From Entoloma clypeatum (lineage: Eukaryota > Basidiomycota > Agaricomycetes > Agaricales > Entolomataceae), in assembly GCA_963565915.1 (NCBI GenBank), contig OY751486.1, forward strand, positions 2,604,001-2,668,000: DNA of 64,000 nucleotides. The letters run 5' to 3'. A program made the position numbers and the translations under genes. Positions 42,240-53,179 of this stretch are shown in pieces. Every line of letters starts with the position of its first letter. Position 1 is the stretch's first letter. Below the pieces are notes generated by a model. That model searched no databases. It saw nothing but the letters and a program-made list of their open reading frames with translations, and had not been told where the DNA came from.

Positions 42240-43933
42240 GAGGATTTTCCTCCCCACAGCGAGTGAACAGTGCGCCCTCGTTGTCTGCTAAAAATCGTTA
42301 TGCTGCCTTATTTATGGAACAATATGATCCTATACCCTCCATCTCTAAGCCTGCAAATGATCCCATAGTTGCACCCAACTCCGCAAATCCCATCTGCCTT
42401 CGCCTCTCTAAATGGGAGTGTCGGCTTCCAAAACAATATGTCCTCGCCTCTGCTCACTCCGACAATTCTATTGAACTAGACATAGTTCTTGAAACTACCG
42501 ACACCAAAGACACACTATCACAAAAGGCCTTACTCGACAGCGGGGCAACAGGGTCGTTTATTGAACGCACTCTGGTCGAGAAACATCGACTCTCTACTCA
42601 AAAACTACAACGCGCAATTCCAGTATACAACATCGACGGAACTCCAAACGAGGCCGGAGCAATAACGGAGGTGTTGGATGTAGTGCTCCGCTACCGGGAT
42701 CACTCGGAACGGACCCAGCTTTCAGTCACAAGTTTGGGAAAACAAGAAATCGTGTTAGGCTTCACTTGGCTCAAGGAACACAACCCTGAGGTAGATTGGA
42801 CATCAGGGGAAGTGAAGATGAGCCGGTGTCCTGCACAATGTCGGACATGCCACCAGGAGGCAGCCCAAGAGCGGAAGGAGCGGAAGTTTGAACAAGTCCG
42901 CATCTGAGCCTGTCGGATGGGTTCCACTCCGACGTCCGGTCTAGAGGAGGAGGCTCCACGTGGCCCATGGGTGGAGGATGTCACAGAAGGAGAGGAAGCG
43001 GAGGAGTTAGCGGATAACGATGAGGAAGAGGATGAGTTTGAGGAGGGAGACCGCCTTTTTGTCGGAACAGTACCCGCGGAGGCGGAGTTCATCCGTGCTT
43101 CATCCAATATCTCGCAACGTCTATCGGAGGCCTTCCTCAGTAACCAAAAACCTAAATCTTTCCGCGACTCTGTACCAGACCACTTGTTTGACTTCGAAGA
43201 TGTATTCTTAAAGACCTCTTTTGACACCTTACCGGAAGAGCGGACTTGGGACCACGCCATTGAACTTGTTCCGGACGCCTCTCCAGCGGGGTGTAAGGTA
43301 TATCCGCTTGCTCCAAACGAACAGAAGGAACTCGACGCGTTTTTGGAGGAAAACCTTGCAACTGGTCGGATCCGCCCTTCCAAGTCTCCGATGGCATCTC
43401 CGGTATTCTACATCAAGAAGAAGGATGGCTCGCTTCGTCTTGTACAAGACTACCAGTCACTCAATTCCAAAACTATCAAAAACAAGTATCCGCTTCCGCT
43501 CATATCTGAACTGATCAATAAACTTCAACGCGCTCAATACTTCACCAAGCTCGACATCCACTAGGGCTACAACAATGTGCGGATAAAACCTGGAGACGAG
43601 TGGAAGGCCACTTTTCGGACCAATCGCGGACTCTATGAACCATTGGTGATGTTCTTCGGCCTCACTAATAGTCCATCCACATTCCAGACTATGATGAACG
43701 AGATCTTTCAGGACCTTATCACTGAAGGTGTAGTCTGTGTTTACCTCGATGACATACTCATCTTCACGGAGACCCTTGCGGAGCATCGAAGAGTCACACG
43801 GATTGTACTGGAACGACTTCGCGAACACAAACTCTATCTAAAACCAGAGAAATGCGAGTTCGAACAAACGTGCATTGAATACCTAGGCCTTATTATTGAA
43901 CAAGGACACGTAGAGATGGATCCGGGAACCTAG
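42240..43933 (+). pseudogene. Gypsy protease and reverse transcriptase, two stops, truncated
   Basis: One frame carries an aspartic protease (LLDSGATGSF) and RT blocks (YPLAPNEQKELDAFLEE, SPMASPVFYIKKKDGSLR, DYQSLNSKT, KYPLPLI, YLDDILIF with the catalytic pair). It is interrupted by TGA at 42905-42907 and by TAG at 43562-43564; the latter replaces the conserved Trp of the LDI-WGYNN block. The sequence ends after the RT palm region. Confidence 0.88.
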
Positions 43934-44029
43934 ATCTTTCGATCGGTTCTTTGCCAACCAGGATAGAGTGGGCAGGTACTCGCTGTTGCCAGCGTTCCCA
44001 AGTCCCTCTGCTATCCGGGGCCCATAACC

Positions 44030-44338
44030 TGTTGAAGTTCCACCTGGGCGCTAGCCACAGATGTACTGAGCAACACAGCTACAGTGGAAGTAATCTACTC
44101 TACCGTTCTAGTCACTTACTTGGTTGGGAAGGGTGAGGCTGGTGAGAGCGGTTGAGGCTGGTAAGAGCGATGGAGCTGGTTAAGAGTCAAGAGACAACTT
44201 GTTGATATTGACAGTTTCCTGGTCTTATATACCGTACTACTGTTTGTACCAACCAAACAAGTATGTAATCGAAGATGTGTACAGGTCACATGATGTAATC
44301 TAATCTAATCTAATCTACATGATGGAAAAGTTTCAACA
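44030..44338 (-). repeat. 5' LTR of Copia A2
   Basis: 309 bp, the partner of 31282-31590. It is preceded at 43930-44029 by A2 leader with the primer binding site and followed by target duplication GCTTC at 44339-44343. Confidence 0.93.
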
Positions 44339-44343
44339 GCTTC

Positions 44344-44616
44344 AAGATCCGCTTCATATGTTGACTCAGCAATCTGGTATCATGTTGATTCAGACATGGC
44401 AAAGTGAGATAGAAAGTGACATACTTCATACAACCGCCTTTCACAATCCCGTTTCTTGGTTCGATGCTGTGCTTCATTGGCCTCTGCTCGCTGTCGACGT
44501 TGCATGTTCGATAATTGTAGAAATTTGCAGTATTCGGAACATTTCTTCTGATGTAGTGCCAGAGCCATGCGAGATTTAAAAGATCCACAGATGGAGTTTG
44601 AGCACAGGTAGGACAT
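44344..44616 (-). pseudogene. Transposon-type zinc-finger ORF, N-terminal part, cut by Copia A2
   Basis: From ATG 44616 the minus strand reads MSYLCSNSICGSFKSRMALALHQKKC, that is C-x4-C-x11-H-x3-C, then a basic helix (QRRQRAEANEAQHRTKKRDCERRLYE). A likely donor GTATGT follows, and the next exon joins across the A2 insertion to 31276-31010. Zinc-finger starts of this sort head Plavaka-type transposon proteins, as at 49585 here. The gene was a partial relic or was broken by A2. Confidence 0.5.
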
Positions 44617-44907
44617 GAGACAGAAGAAGACAATAATAACCAAGCAAGAGGATTGGAACAGGCGATGCCGTCTTGCCATTTGCAGAGAGTCAAACCAGAT
44701 AAACCGGTTGGAATATATGTACAGAGTATAGGGGCATAGTTGATAATAATCTGTCGTCAGACTAAGGCGGGGAGTGAAAAAATGCATGATTGGTTGTTGT
44801 TGCACATTGCGTCTCTGATTGTTGTCGGTAAGCTATCAGTTAAATACGGACAAAAATTCAAGAGAGTGTACCTTGGTTATCCCTCTTCAACATAAAGCTT
44901 CTGCCCC

Positions 44908-45638
44908 ATGGACAATGAAACGAGCCCTCCTCTCACGACAGAGCAGTACAAAAGACTGTATCTTGAATTAAGACAGGATGTCCAGAACCAAGAGTCTGGC
45001 CAAAAGAGACAGTGAGTTCATGGTTACTATCAAGTGACCCACGTTGGCATACAATCATCAAGGCGGATTACCACCAACAAACAGCTCGGTCGAGGGATCT
45101 CGCAAGTTGTTTCCCTCTTCCAGCCTGTCCGAGATATCGTATATGAAGCTGATCGATACTTGCTTGTGAAGGAAGACAATCTAGAAGCTGCCTTCCCAAA
45201 CCTTGATGCTCTAAGTCCCAGTGAGCTTGAGAGAGCTAAACGCAGGTGGGCGTGTTTACCAAATGTACCGTGACTGTAACACCTCCATGACCTGGACTTT
45301 TCACGTCGACAGCCTTCAACGTTCACATACCGCCTTTCAAAAGCTCTGTGCTCTTGTGCCTGGGTTTGAAAAGCAAATCGACCGCTTTGAAGTTGACAAA
45401 TGTGCCAGTTTCTTCGACGATGTTTGTATCCAGCACATTATCCAACTTTATCTCCCTCATCACTCCATCATAGCTCAACCACAGAGCAAATGATGCCCAT
45501 GGAGATGATGTTTTCAAAGTGCAGAGTGCCATGGCAAATTGGCTCAATCAAATGGATCCACCAGCAATACCAACTCTCGAACCCAAAAACCGAGATGGTC
45601 GTGGTCTGCAGCATGACCTTACAGGGTGCTTGCTCCAT
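44908..45638 (+). pseudogene. DUF6698-family gene, 5' part, cut by the Plavaka element
   Basis: ATG 44908 begins a chain of exons with clean GT-AG introns, roughly 44908-45010, 45062-45246, 45312-45422 and 45477-45638. Recognisable blocks are YEADRYLLVKEDNLEAAFPNLD, SHTAFQKLCALVPGFEKQI and DGRGLQHDLTGCLL, typical of the basidiomycete DUF6698 family. The family has no known function and is expanded in mushroom genomes. The reading frame is open up to the transposon border. The rest of the gene is at 55710-56526, and removing the element with one AT restores TGCLLHVCPLKFDW. Confidence 0.82.
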
Positions 45639-45652
45639 CAGCAAATCAGACC

Positions 45653-45892
45653 TGTGCTACACAGCGCTACATAGCGCTGCATAGCACCATAGTGTTGTAG
45701 CATACATTGCCAAGTGTGTAGCACTCCATAGCATCAGGGCTGGCTATGTAGTGCTGTGTAGCATCAGTGTTTCATTATGTAGCATACCTTTCAAACTATG
45801 AAGCACTCCATAGATATAGCATCTATCTTTGTAGTGTTCCAAGGTTACTACATAGCTCCATAGTGTTGTAGTGATATAGCTGTCTGTAGCCA
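45653..45892 (+). repeat. Left subterminal repeat array of the Plavaka element
   Basis: About 240 bases built of variants of TGTAGCA, CTATGTAGTGCT and CTCCATAG, repeated eight or more times in loose order. The mirror-image array is at 55505-55700. Such subterminal motifs are transposase binding regions in related elements. Confidence 0.75.
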
Positions 45893-45934
45893 CTCACAAT
45901 TTCGGCTGGTATGCATTGAAATTACTATTATTGA

Positions 45935-48272
45935 TCAACTATAAACTACAATGCCAGCTATATGCCACACTTTCTGGTTCTTCCGAAACTTGGTATAATG
46001 GTACTGGTCTTCCGCTTCCTTCAATTGTGTAATGGTGCTCTCGAGAGACTCATATACACGACGATAATGGTCACCCTGAAAGTTGATCTGGATCCGCTCG
46101 CCAGTTGCCCATTCATCGAGACAGTTTCTTATCTACATATTGATTAGCATCAATATATGTTGTAACGTTTGAGACATTACACAAGTCGCAGCCAATGTAA
46201 TGGCAGGGCTAGGAATTCTACCTTTGAAAAAGATGCGGCCGACCGAATCCAGTTTTTCATAGTAGAAGCGGATGCATAATTCGCGAAGCGCGGGATGTGC
46301 CCAGTTTTCTGTTCGTCCCTAGAAAGGTCCTATCATCAGATAACAACACTTGGAATGTCATGGTGATGATACTTCAGCATCCTTTCCATTGCGAAGATAG
46401 AACGCGCAGTCAAGAAGACGCGCTACATTCCTCTCGATATTGTCAAGTGCCTCAAGCTGACCATATGCGCCGTCATCCAAATATGAAGCATAGTGATGCT
46501 TAACAACTTGTTTCGCCAAGTCTTTCATTCTACCACGCCAGGTTGAGCCTTCCTTGAATACCTGTATTCTCGTGTTGATGCATTTTCAATCAACAAAGAA
46601 AAAAGGACTCAACGACAATATCCATATGACGATCATGTGCAAAATCTGGCGATAAATACATTAGCGATACTAAAAGAAGAATTAATTAAATAAAAACAAA
46701 CCATCTTCAAGAATGTGACCTGCTCCCAGATGCTGGTCAATGCATTGACTAAGGAGGTCTGCAGCATCATCCAAGTCAGTATCACGTTCTGGAAATGGGT
46801 CGATTGTTGCAAGATGAAAATGATATGCGTATTTCGCCTGTATAAGGACGACCTTCCACTTTGACGGGTAGTACTGGAGCGTATCGGGAGAAGGTTCTCT
46901 GAGTCCACTTGAATTGCGAACAGCGCGCGTGCTCTTGATGCTATCCACTTCCACTTTCTCTTCCACTTCCTCTTCGTCTACATTGTTGGAATCGGAGGCG
47001 GCCTGGGCATTCACGTGGTAACATAGCATATCCATGTTCGGAGGGCGGGTTGCGTGGTTCTTCTTCCTGTGTTCAGCAACGACATCTTCCCCCTCTGTTT
47101 CAGCAGCAGATTCATCATCACCTCCCTTGATACTACCATCCACGCCAACACCATCCTGGTCACCCACAACCTCAGGAGGGTTGTCAGTAGAGGTTGAGCA
47201 TTTATCTCAATCAAAGTGGCCAACCTGTTCTGGTTCGGCTTCATGGTTGTCTTCACACATAACGACCTCATTGGTAACTTGATCTTGGACGGTAGACTGG
47301 AAATGGGCTACAAGACGGCACAAACAATCAATATATGATATTACAAAAAGATCACATCTTACGTTGATGGATCACTGCGAGCGTCCGGAGTTCATCCTTG
47401 TCAGAAGAGACTTCATCGATACCTGTCAAAAACTAAACAGAAGGACGTCGAGCATTCTTTCAAATGTGCTGACCATCACTACATTCAGCTTCACTGTCAG
47501 GTACAATTTCATCCCCGCCATTCGAGTGGGTCTTAGCTTGCTTGGTGTGAACAGAGTGATGATCTAATTGAAACTTATTAGATATACAATACTCGAGACC
47601 CGTGCGATGACTCTACCCAAAGCAGGCTTGATTCTGGGTTTAGTAAGGCTGTCGCCGTTGAAACCATAGCATGAGCTGGGTTCTGCGAGCATGAATCTGG
47701 GCTTCAGGCCACTCCTGGATGGCGAGCCACCAGCAGAAGTCGGGCGACCACCCGCCCCGCCCCCTGTAGGCTCCACTCCGGACTTCGCAGGCCGTTGAAA
47801 AGCCTCATCCTCCTCAGATGATGATAGATATTGGTTTGCCTGGGCAGATGGAAACTTGAAGTGGTTGAATTGGCTGAATGAGAGAACATATACCTTTTTT
47901 CTAGGAGGTTGTCGCTTTTTCCGAGGGGGCGCCATATCGTTTTCAGCGAGATCATCCGGAATCTCAGGGCCAGGCTTGCGCTTGCGCTGAACAGGGTCAA
48001 GGTCTGGACGAATGTTTTCACCGACTTTCTTCAGCTGCTCAACAGCTCCGCCTTTTCCGCGAGAAGACCGCACGGGCCGGCCATGTCGATCGTGGTGATT
48101 CTCTGTTACACTTACACGTCAGAAACAGGCCAATATAAAAGACTAACATACCTTGATCAACAGGACCATTGTTGTCGGTTGTCGGCTTCGTTGCATGACG
48201 TGGATTGGTTGCTTCCAATTTGGATCTTGGCCGAGGCACGGCGGCGGATTTCTGTTGACCATTTCGAGCCAT
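45935..48272 (-). CDS. DUF6532-domain protein gene inside the transposon, possibly decayed
   Basis: From ATG 48272 the minus strand encodes a basic Arg/Lys/Pro-rich N-terminus (PPRKKRQPPRKK, likely nuclear), an acidic middle, then the DUF6532 region in several exons. Its blocks are YYPSKWKVVLIQAKYAYHF, VFKEGSTWRGRMKDLAKQVV, HPALRELCIRFYYEKLDSV and IRNCLDEWATGERIQINF followed by GDHYRRVYESL, ending at TGA 45935-45937. The family is of unknown function and abundant in mushrooms near transposons. In the frame that best continues the acidic middle there is a TGA at 47211-47213; it is either a lesion or lies in an unrecognised intron. Exon limits between 47165 and 47900 are uncertain. Confidence 0.65.
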
Positions 48273-48599
48273 TGCACCTCGACGAGGGAAACACAACCCC
48301 CTCGTGTTCCACCTTTTTTAACTGCCAAAATTTGATTATTGATATTTGTGTGATCAGTATAAGGGACGACCATTTCGATGCTCAATAAACGAACCTGAGG
48401 CTTGAAACGTGCCAACACAATGAACTGAAGTATGAACCACGTGTAAGTCTTCCAAATTTTTTGAAGGGTCGCCGGAAAACGAGGAGCGGACTTTCGTGTA
48501 AATCGAACATGATCGGCACATAGACATGAGGAAATAATATCAATTAGTCAATTACAACTTGAAAGGAACCCAAGCCAGGTGAATAAACCGTATTCGTAG

Positions 48600-48996
48600 C
48601 TAATGTAGGACTGTTGGACAGGAAACAGAAAGAAAGAAATGTGGAACGAACCTGGATCCACGTGAATATGACCCTCTCCATCGTAGGCAGTAACAGGAAA
48701 TCCTTGCAGAGACAATGAGTATGCGAGGCGGCCCATCTGCATATCAGCCTGATCAACCCATATATCGGCATCAGTGAAAGCGTTCAAAGCAGCCGAAAAT
48801 CGACGCCTTGCAACACGTCGTGCTCGCCGGGATTGTTGTTGTTGTTTCCAAGCTTCATAGATAAGCCGCTTTGCTCTACCGACATCCATAGAATCCTGAT
48901 CATAAGGAAGAAAGTTAGCGATTGAGTGTGAAAAAGAAATCGTGGGGATGGGCATACATTGGTAGGAACATCTGAAGTGGTGCGGTATGGAGGCAT
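48600..48996 (-). CDS. Small basic protein, 97 aa, inside the transposon
   Basis: Three exons (48958-48996, 48652-48895, 48600-48610) with GT-AG introns of 62 and 41 bases join in frame to 97 codons. The product has a Gln-rich then Arg-rich stretch (EAWKQQQQSRRARRVARRR) and a compact C-terminus (MGRLAYSLSLQGFPVTAYDG, then HIHVDP). I do not recognise it. It may be a DNA-binding helper of the element, or the first exons of a longer gene. Confidence 0.5.
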
Positions 48997-49584
48997 TGAG
49001 TAGAATTCTATCAAGTTGTAAGCCCATGTTGTCGAAGCAGGGTGCGGGGAGACCTTCACACACATGTACAAGAACTTGACAAGTGAGTATCAAGCAAGCG
49101 AGGCACGAGCGCGTTTGAATTTTTTCTTTGGCAGCGTCACGTGGATGCGGGTATCGGCTCTGTCTTCACCGCATCCATGCTCCTCTCGCGAGCGAGCTCA
49201 TAAGCTCCTCGCCTCGTTTTCGACCCACCCACCACACCCTGTTGTATTCCCTCCTTAGACAGTCACGAATACGCGACACCGCCCGGACCATAGAGGTACG
49301 CCGTGCGGCATCTAGCCGCCCACCCAGCGCTATCCTCTTCGTTCCCCATTCGCTGAAACGCGGCTAGTCGGAGCCCCTCACGGGGCATCACCCACTTCTC
49401 TCTCGCCATCGAAAAATAGTATTAGTCCCACCTACTATCTATTGACATGTACATATTAGTTGTGAACCGACGTGTTGACTTATCCTCGCAGTAACTCAGA
49501 AGCTAAAGACGCAAGTGTAGGAGGTTGAGTTGCCCTTTGCCCTTGCCGCGTGTTTGCGATGTAATCACCTGACTTCTTGCCTCC

Positions 49585-52500
49585 ATGCCATTACATCAAC
49601 GTTGCCCCCGTTGCGCCCGGGCATTCAAAGATGTAGCATCTCTCCTTAAACATATGAATAACCCATTCTCGTCATGCCACCTCCAATTTGAGCAACCCCG
49701 TCTACAACCTCCCTGTCCACAACAAATAATTCGGAGTCAGAAACACCCACGCGCTACGTCTCCATTGGGTGCATTGAATACCACACCAAACCCCCATCCC
49801 GCTGGAGTTTCGGGTGCCGCGGTTCATCCTGAAACCACCGGGGACGATAATGTATCGCTCAACGCCGAATATCCTGATGACCCGATATCAGTTGAAGACT
49901 ATCAAGGGGCTGCGCGAATATATGGGCGAGGAGAGACATTCATTGACAAATTCAATCTGGACGAGTTTGCCGATTATCGCGAGGACCTTCCATACTACCC
50001 ATTCACCTCTCGAGACGAGTGGGAACTTGCATCCTTTCTCCTGCGTTCAGATCTTAGCATGGCCATGCTCAATGAGTTCCTCAAGCTCAGGATGGTGAGC
50101 ACCTTGTCATCGCTCATACCTTGTCTGAAATAGCCTCTTAGATCAAACGTCTTTCACTTTCTTTCGCATCTGCGAAGGCCTTACGCAGTCAAGCTGAGCT
50201 ATTGCCGTCAGGACCAAATTGGAAATGCAAGCCTTGGAAGACCAGGATTTCGACGAAGCGACCTATCAAACTTCTTTATCGAGATCCCATAGAATGTCTA
50301 CAGTCCATCCTAGAAAGCCCACTAATTAACGACTCCATTAAATTCACGCCATTTCGACTATTCAAGACAGCTGAAAAAACAGTCCAGGCTTTCACAGAAT
50401 GGTTATCAGGCAACGCCGCATGGTCAATGCAGGTGCGTTTCGCATCTTCCGAGCCCAACACGAAATTAAATTCTTATCGAATGATTGTCAGGATGAACTT
50501 CCTAAAGGCGCGACGTTGCTGGGCACAATTCTCTCATCAGACAAGACACAAGTATCGGTTATGACTGGTCATCGACAAGCTTATCCGCTGCTGATCAGCC
50601 TTGCCAATCTGGACATGGATTTCCGCATGAAAACCTCAAATCAAGCCTTTCTCCTCCTTGCGTTCCTCCCAATCCCAAAGTTTATCGCAAATAAAGCACA
50701 TTCCGGCATTCTCCAAGCTCGTTTAACACACGAGTGTTTGGATTTCATTTTACAGCCTCTCAAAATTGTCGCGAAGGTTGGGATGATGATGCGAGATCCT
50801 GTCGGCAATATTCGGTACTGTTTCACCCCACTCGCGTCCTACATCGTCGACACTCCTGAATCAGCGCTTCTCGCTGGCGTAGCGGGAAAAACCTCGTCGA
50901 TCACGATGGCGTCGTATAAACAATTTGGCGATCCTTTCCATCATGATCCACGGACTGCAACGAAAACGTTGGCTCAGTTAGCGCATGTTATGGCCAAGGC
51001 TGATCCATGGGACCTCACGGAGTATATGAAGAGAATCAAGAAGTTGAATTACCGCTTAAATGGGGTTCATCAACCCTTCTGGCGGGACTGGCTGCTTTCC
51101 GACCCTTCACAATTCCTGACGCCAGAACCCCTACACCACTGGCATAAATTTTTTTGGGATCACGACGTCAGATGGTGTATTCAAGTTGTTGGTGCGGCCG
51201 AATTCGATTTCCGCTTTGCAATTTTACAGTCACACACGGGTTTCCGACACTTCTCAACTGGCGTTTCGTCTTTGAAGCAAGTCACAGGTCGCGAGCATCG
51301 AGATATTCAGCGGTATCTTGTCGCTCTAATTGCAGGAGCTGTCCCAAAGGGGTTTCTTACCGCGGTTCGCGCTCTCATGGATTTTCGGTATCTTGCTCAA
51401 GCACGAGAAATAGACAGCGAGACATGTGTCGGGGTTCAAAACGCTTTAAACAAATTCCATGAATACAAGGATGCCATTATCAAAGCTGGAGGTCGGTGTG
51501 GGAAGAAGGGCAACGTCCTCAATCATTGGTATATTCCCAAGCTCGAGTTCCTCCAAAGCGTCGTCGCGAGTATCCTCGACAGTGGTGTGCCAATCCAATG
51601 GTCGGCTGATGTTACCGAGCATTGTCACGTTACTGAAGTCAAGGACCCCTTGTGCGCAACAAACTTCCAAGACTACGAACAGCAAATTTGCCGCTATCTC
51701 GATCGAAGGGAGAAATGCCGCCGTTTTGACCTTGCAACTGCTATGTGCGAGGCAGGGATCGATCTCCACCAAACCACTGCTGATACGGATCCTGATGAAG
51801 ACCAACCTGAAGACGATAACGCTGACTTTGATGTTCTTCAAAGCATTGATCCCGTTTCGCGTTTGGCCGGTACGACACGCAGATTAGCTGACTATTTTGA
51901 AGAAGCTTCGTTGTTGGCGCAGGGATTGAAGCATGATGCACCGCTTCCATACCGCACATTTACTGACACTCGCGTTGGATTTCACCTCAACTACCGCCCA
52001 AGTTTCAACCGTATGACTGTGAATGAGGTGTCCACGAAATACAACATCCCTGACTTGTCAGCCGCGCTTACCGAATATGTGACTCAAACTCGATCTAGCG
52101 CCAATGTTTTCACTGTTGCCGGGCGACGGGCAAATATTCAGACGAACCAACAATTTCCAGTATCTCATCTCGAAGTCTGGACAAAATTTCGGCTGCAATC
52201 AAAAGCATATCATTCCCCCCATAACTTGTTACCTCCGAGGACGATAAACGCGGCCCCACCATGCCAGACATGGCCCCATGGACATTCAGATCCGGTGGTT
52301 TTCAACACAGACCCCCAGCAGCAATGGCCATACACCGGGATTTCGGGTAATTTCATATCTCTCTCAATGTGTTGATTGCTTGTTTATTCATTTAATGTTC
52401 AGGGCACCATATCGGTCAAGTCTGCCTGATATTTAGGATTGTCTCAACGACAATGCAACTCCCCGACCGCTTCTTGGCTTATGTTTACCGTTTTGACATC

Positions 52501-52791
52501 GTACCGCAGCTGAATCCTACCTTTTCAGGTTCCCGGACAATAAGAGGTCCCTACCCTGAAGAATCTTCTTCGATGTATGTCCTAAAGCGAGCCTTAAGGG
52601 CAGATAGAACTCATATGGGTGGCATTATACCCTTACAACAGATCCGAGAAGCTGTTGATTTGGTGCCACGCTTTGGAGCCGAAGCTGATCGACGCCTCAT
52701 GAAGGAAAACAGCCTTGAATATAGTGCCGAATTTTGGCTCAACAAATATTTCGATAAGGAGCTGTTTTACGCACTAAATGATACGCCTTGA
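49585..52791 (+). CDS. Plavaka transposase, 1014 aa, apparently intact
   Basis: Four exons (49585-50094, 50142-50432, 50492-52346, 52403-52791) join in frame. An N-terminal zinc finger (CPRCARAFKDVASLLKHM) is followed by an acidic segment, the Plavaka blocks KLLYRDPIECLQSIL and FTPFRLFKTAEKTVQAFTEW, the core ATLLGTILSSDKTQVSVMTG with its Asp, and YPLLISLANLDMDFR. Further blocks are IPKFIANKAHS, LQSVVASILDSGVPIQWSADVTEHCHV and the C-terminal LPDRFLAYVYRFDIVPQLNP. The Plavaka family is a basidiomycete group of DDE-type transposases related to EnSpm/CACTA enzymes. No stop or frameshift is present, so the element could be mobile. It reads in the same direction as the element as drawn. Confidence 0.92.
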
Positions 52792-52945
52792 ATTCATCCT
52801 GTATCGCCCTGTTCAGATTCACCCTCTTTGACGTCGGCATTTTGATGTTTAAATGCTCCCACTGCTCCAGCGAACGGCAAGACATGTGTCGAGCTCAGAG
52901 GCTTGTCCTGGCTTTTCACTTGGCCAGAGAACACCGTTGGGCGAT

Positions 52946-53165
52946 ATACTCTCAACGGTTGATCATCGCTTGCATGCCCTTGACATTTGGTCGCGAGGTC
53001 GATTTTCGATTAGGACCGTCCGTACTCGTCGACTCGTCGATCATCGTTTGTATACCCCTCAACCTCGTTGATCATCATTTGTACATCCTTAACCTCTTTC
53101 AGTCGTTGATCATCGTTTGTGCACTCTCAACCCCAATCGTTGATCATCGTTTGTACAGTCCCAAC
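52946..53165 (+). repeat. Satellite around TTGATCATCG downstream of the transposase
   Basis: Five imperfect units, each with GTTGATCATC(G/A)TTTGT followed by a CTCAACC-like tail, start near 52959, 53037, 53069, 53107 and 53139. The core TGATCA is palindromic. It lies just after the transposase stop and has no coding potential. Confidence 0.7.
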
Positions 53166-53179
53166 TGCCAGCTCTGCGT

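Larger units (their letters stand above)
40527..43929 (+). mobile_element. Gypsy-type LTR retrotransposon, 5' part only
   Basis: A 434-bp LTR with matching ends TGTAAGGGC and GCCCTTACA is followed by gag, protease and the first part of reverse transcriptase. The element stops within RT at about 43929, where A2 sequence resumes. RNase H, integrase and the 3' LTR are missing, as is a long part of A2. One deletion after insertion would explain both losses. Confidence 0.85.
31282..44338 (-). mobile_element. Copia A2 with nested insertions
   Basis: Two 309-bp LTRs of the A family (31282-31590 and 44030-44338) are flanked by target duplication GCTTC (31277-31281 and 44339-44343). They therefore belong to one insertion although they lie 13 kb apart. 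Between them lie A2 internal pieces 31591-32841, 39594-40526 and 43930-44029, a complete Copia B and the 5' half of a Gypsy element. The stretch matching A1 26253-29605 (integrase to gag) is missing and replaced by the Gypsy piece. The LTRs differ at five bases, four of them at CpG sites. Confidence 0.9.

Noticed and set aside
52946..53165. CRISPR-like array
   Set aside because: Units are imperfect, spacers are not distinct, and the host is a fungus; it is an ordinary satellite.
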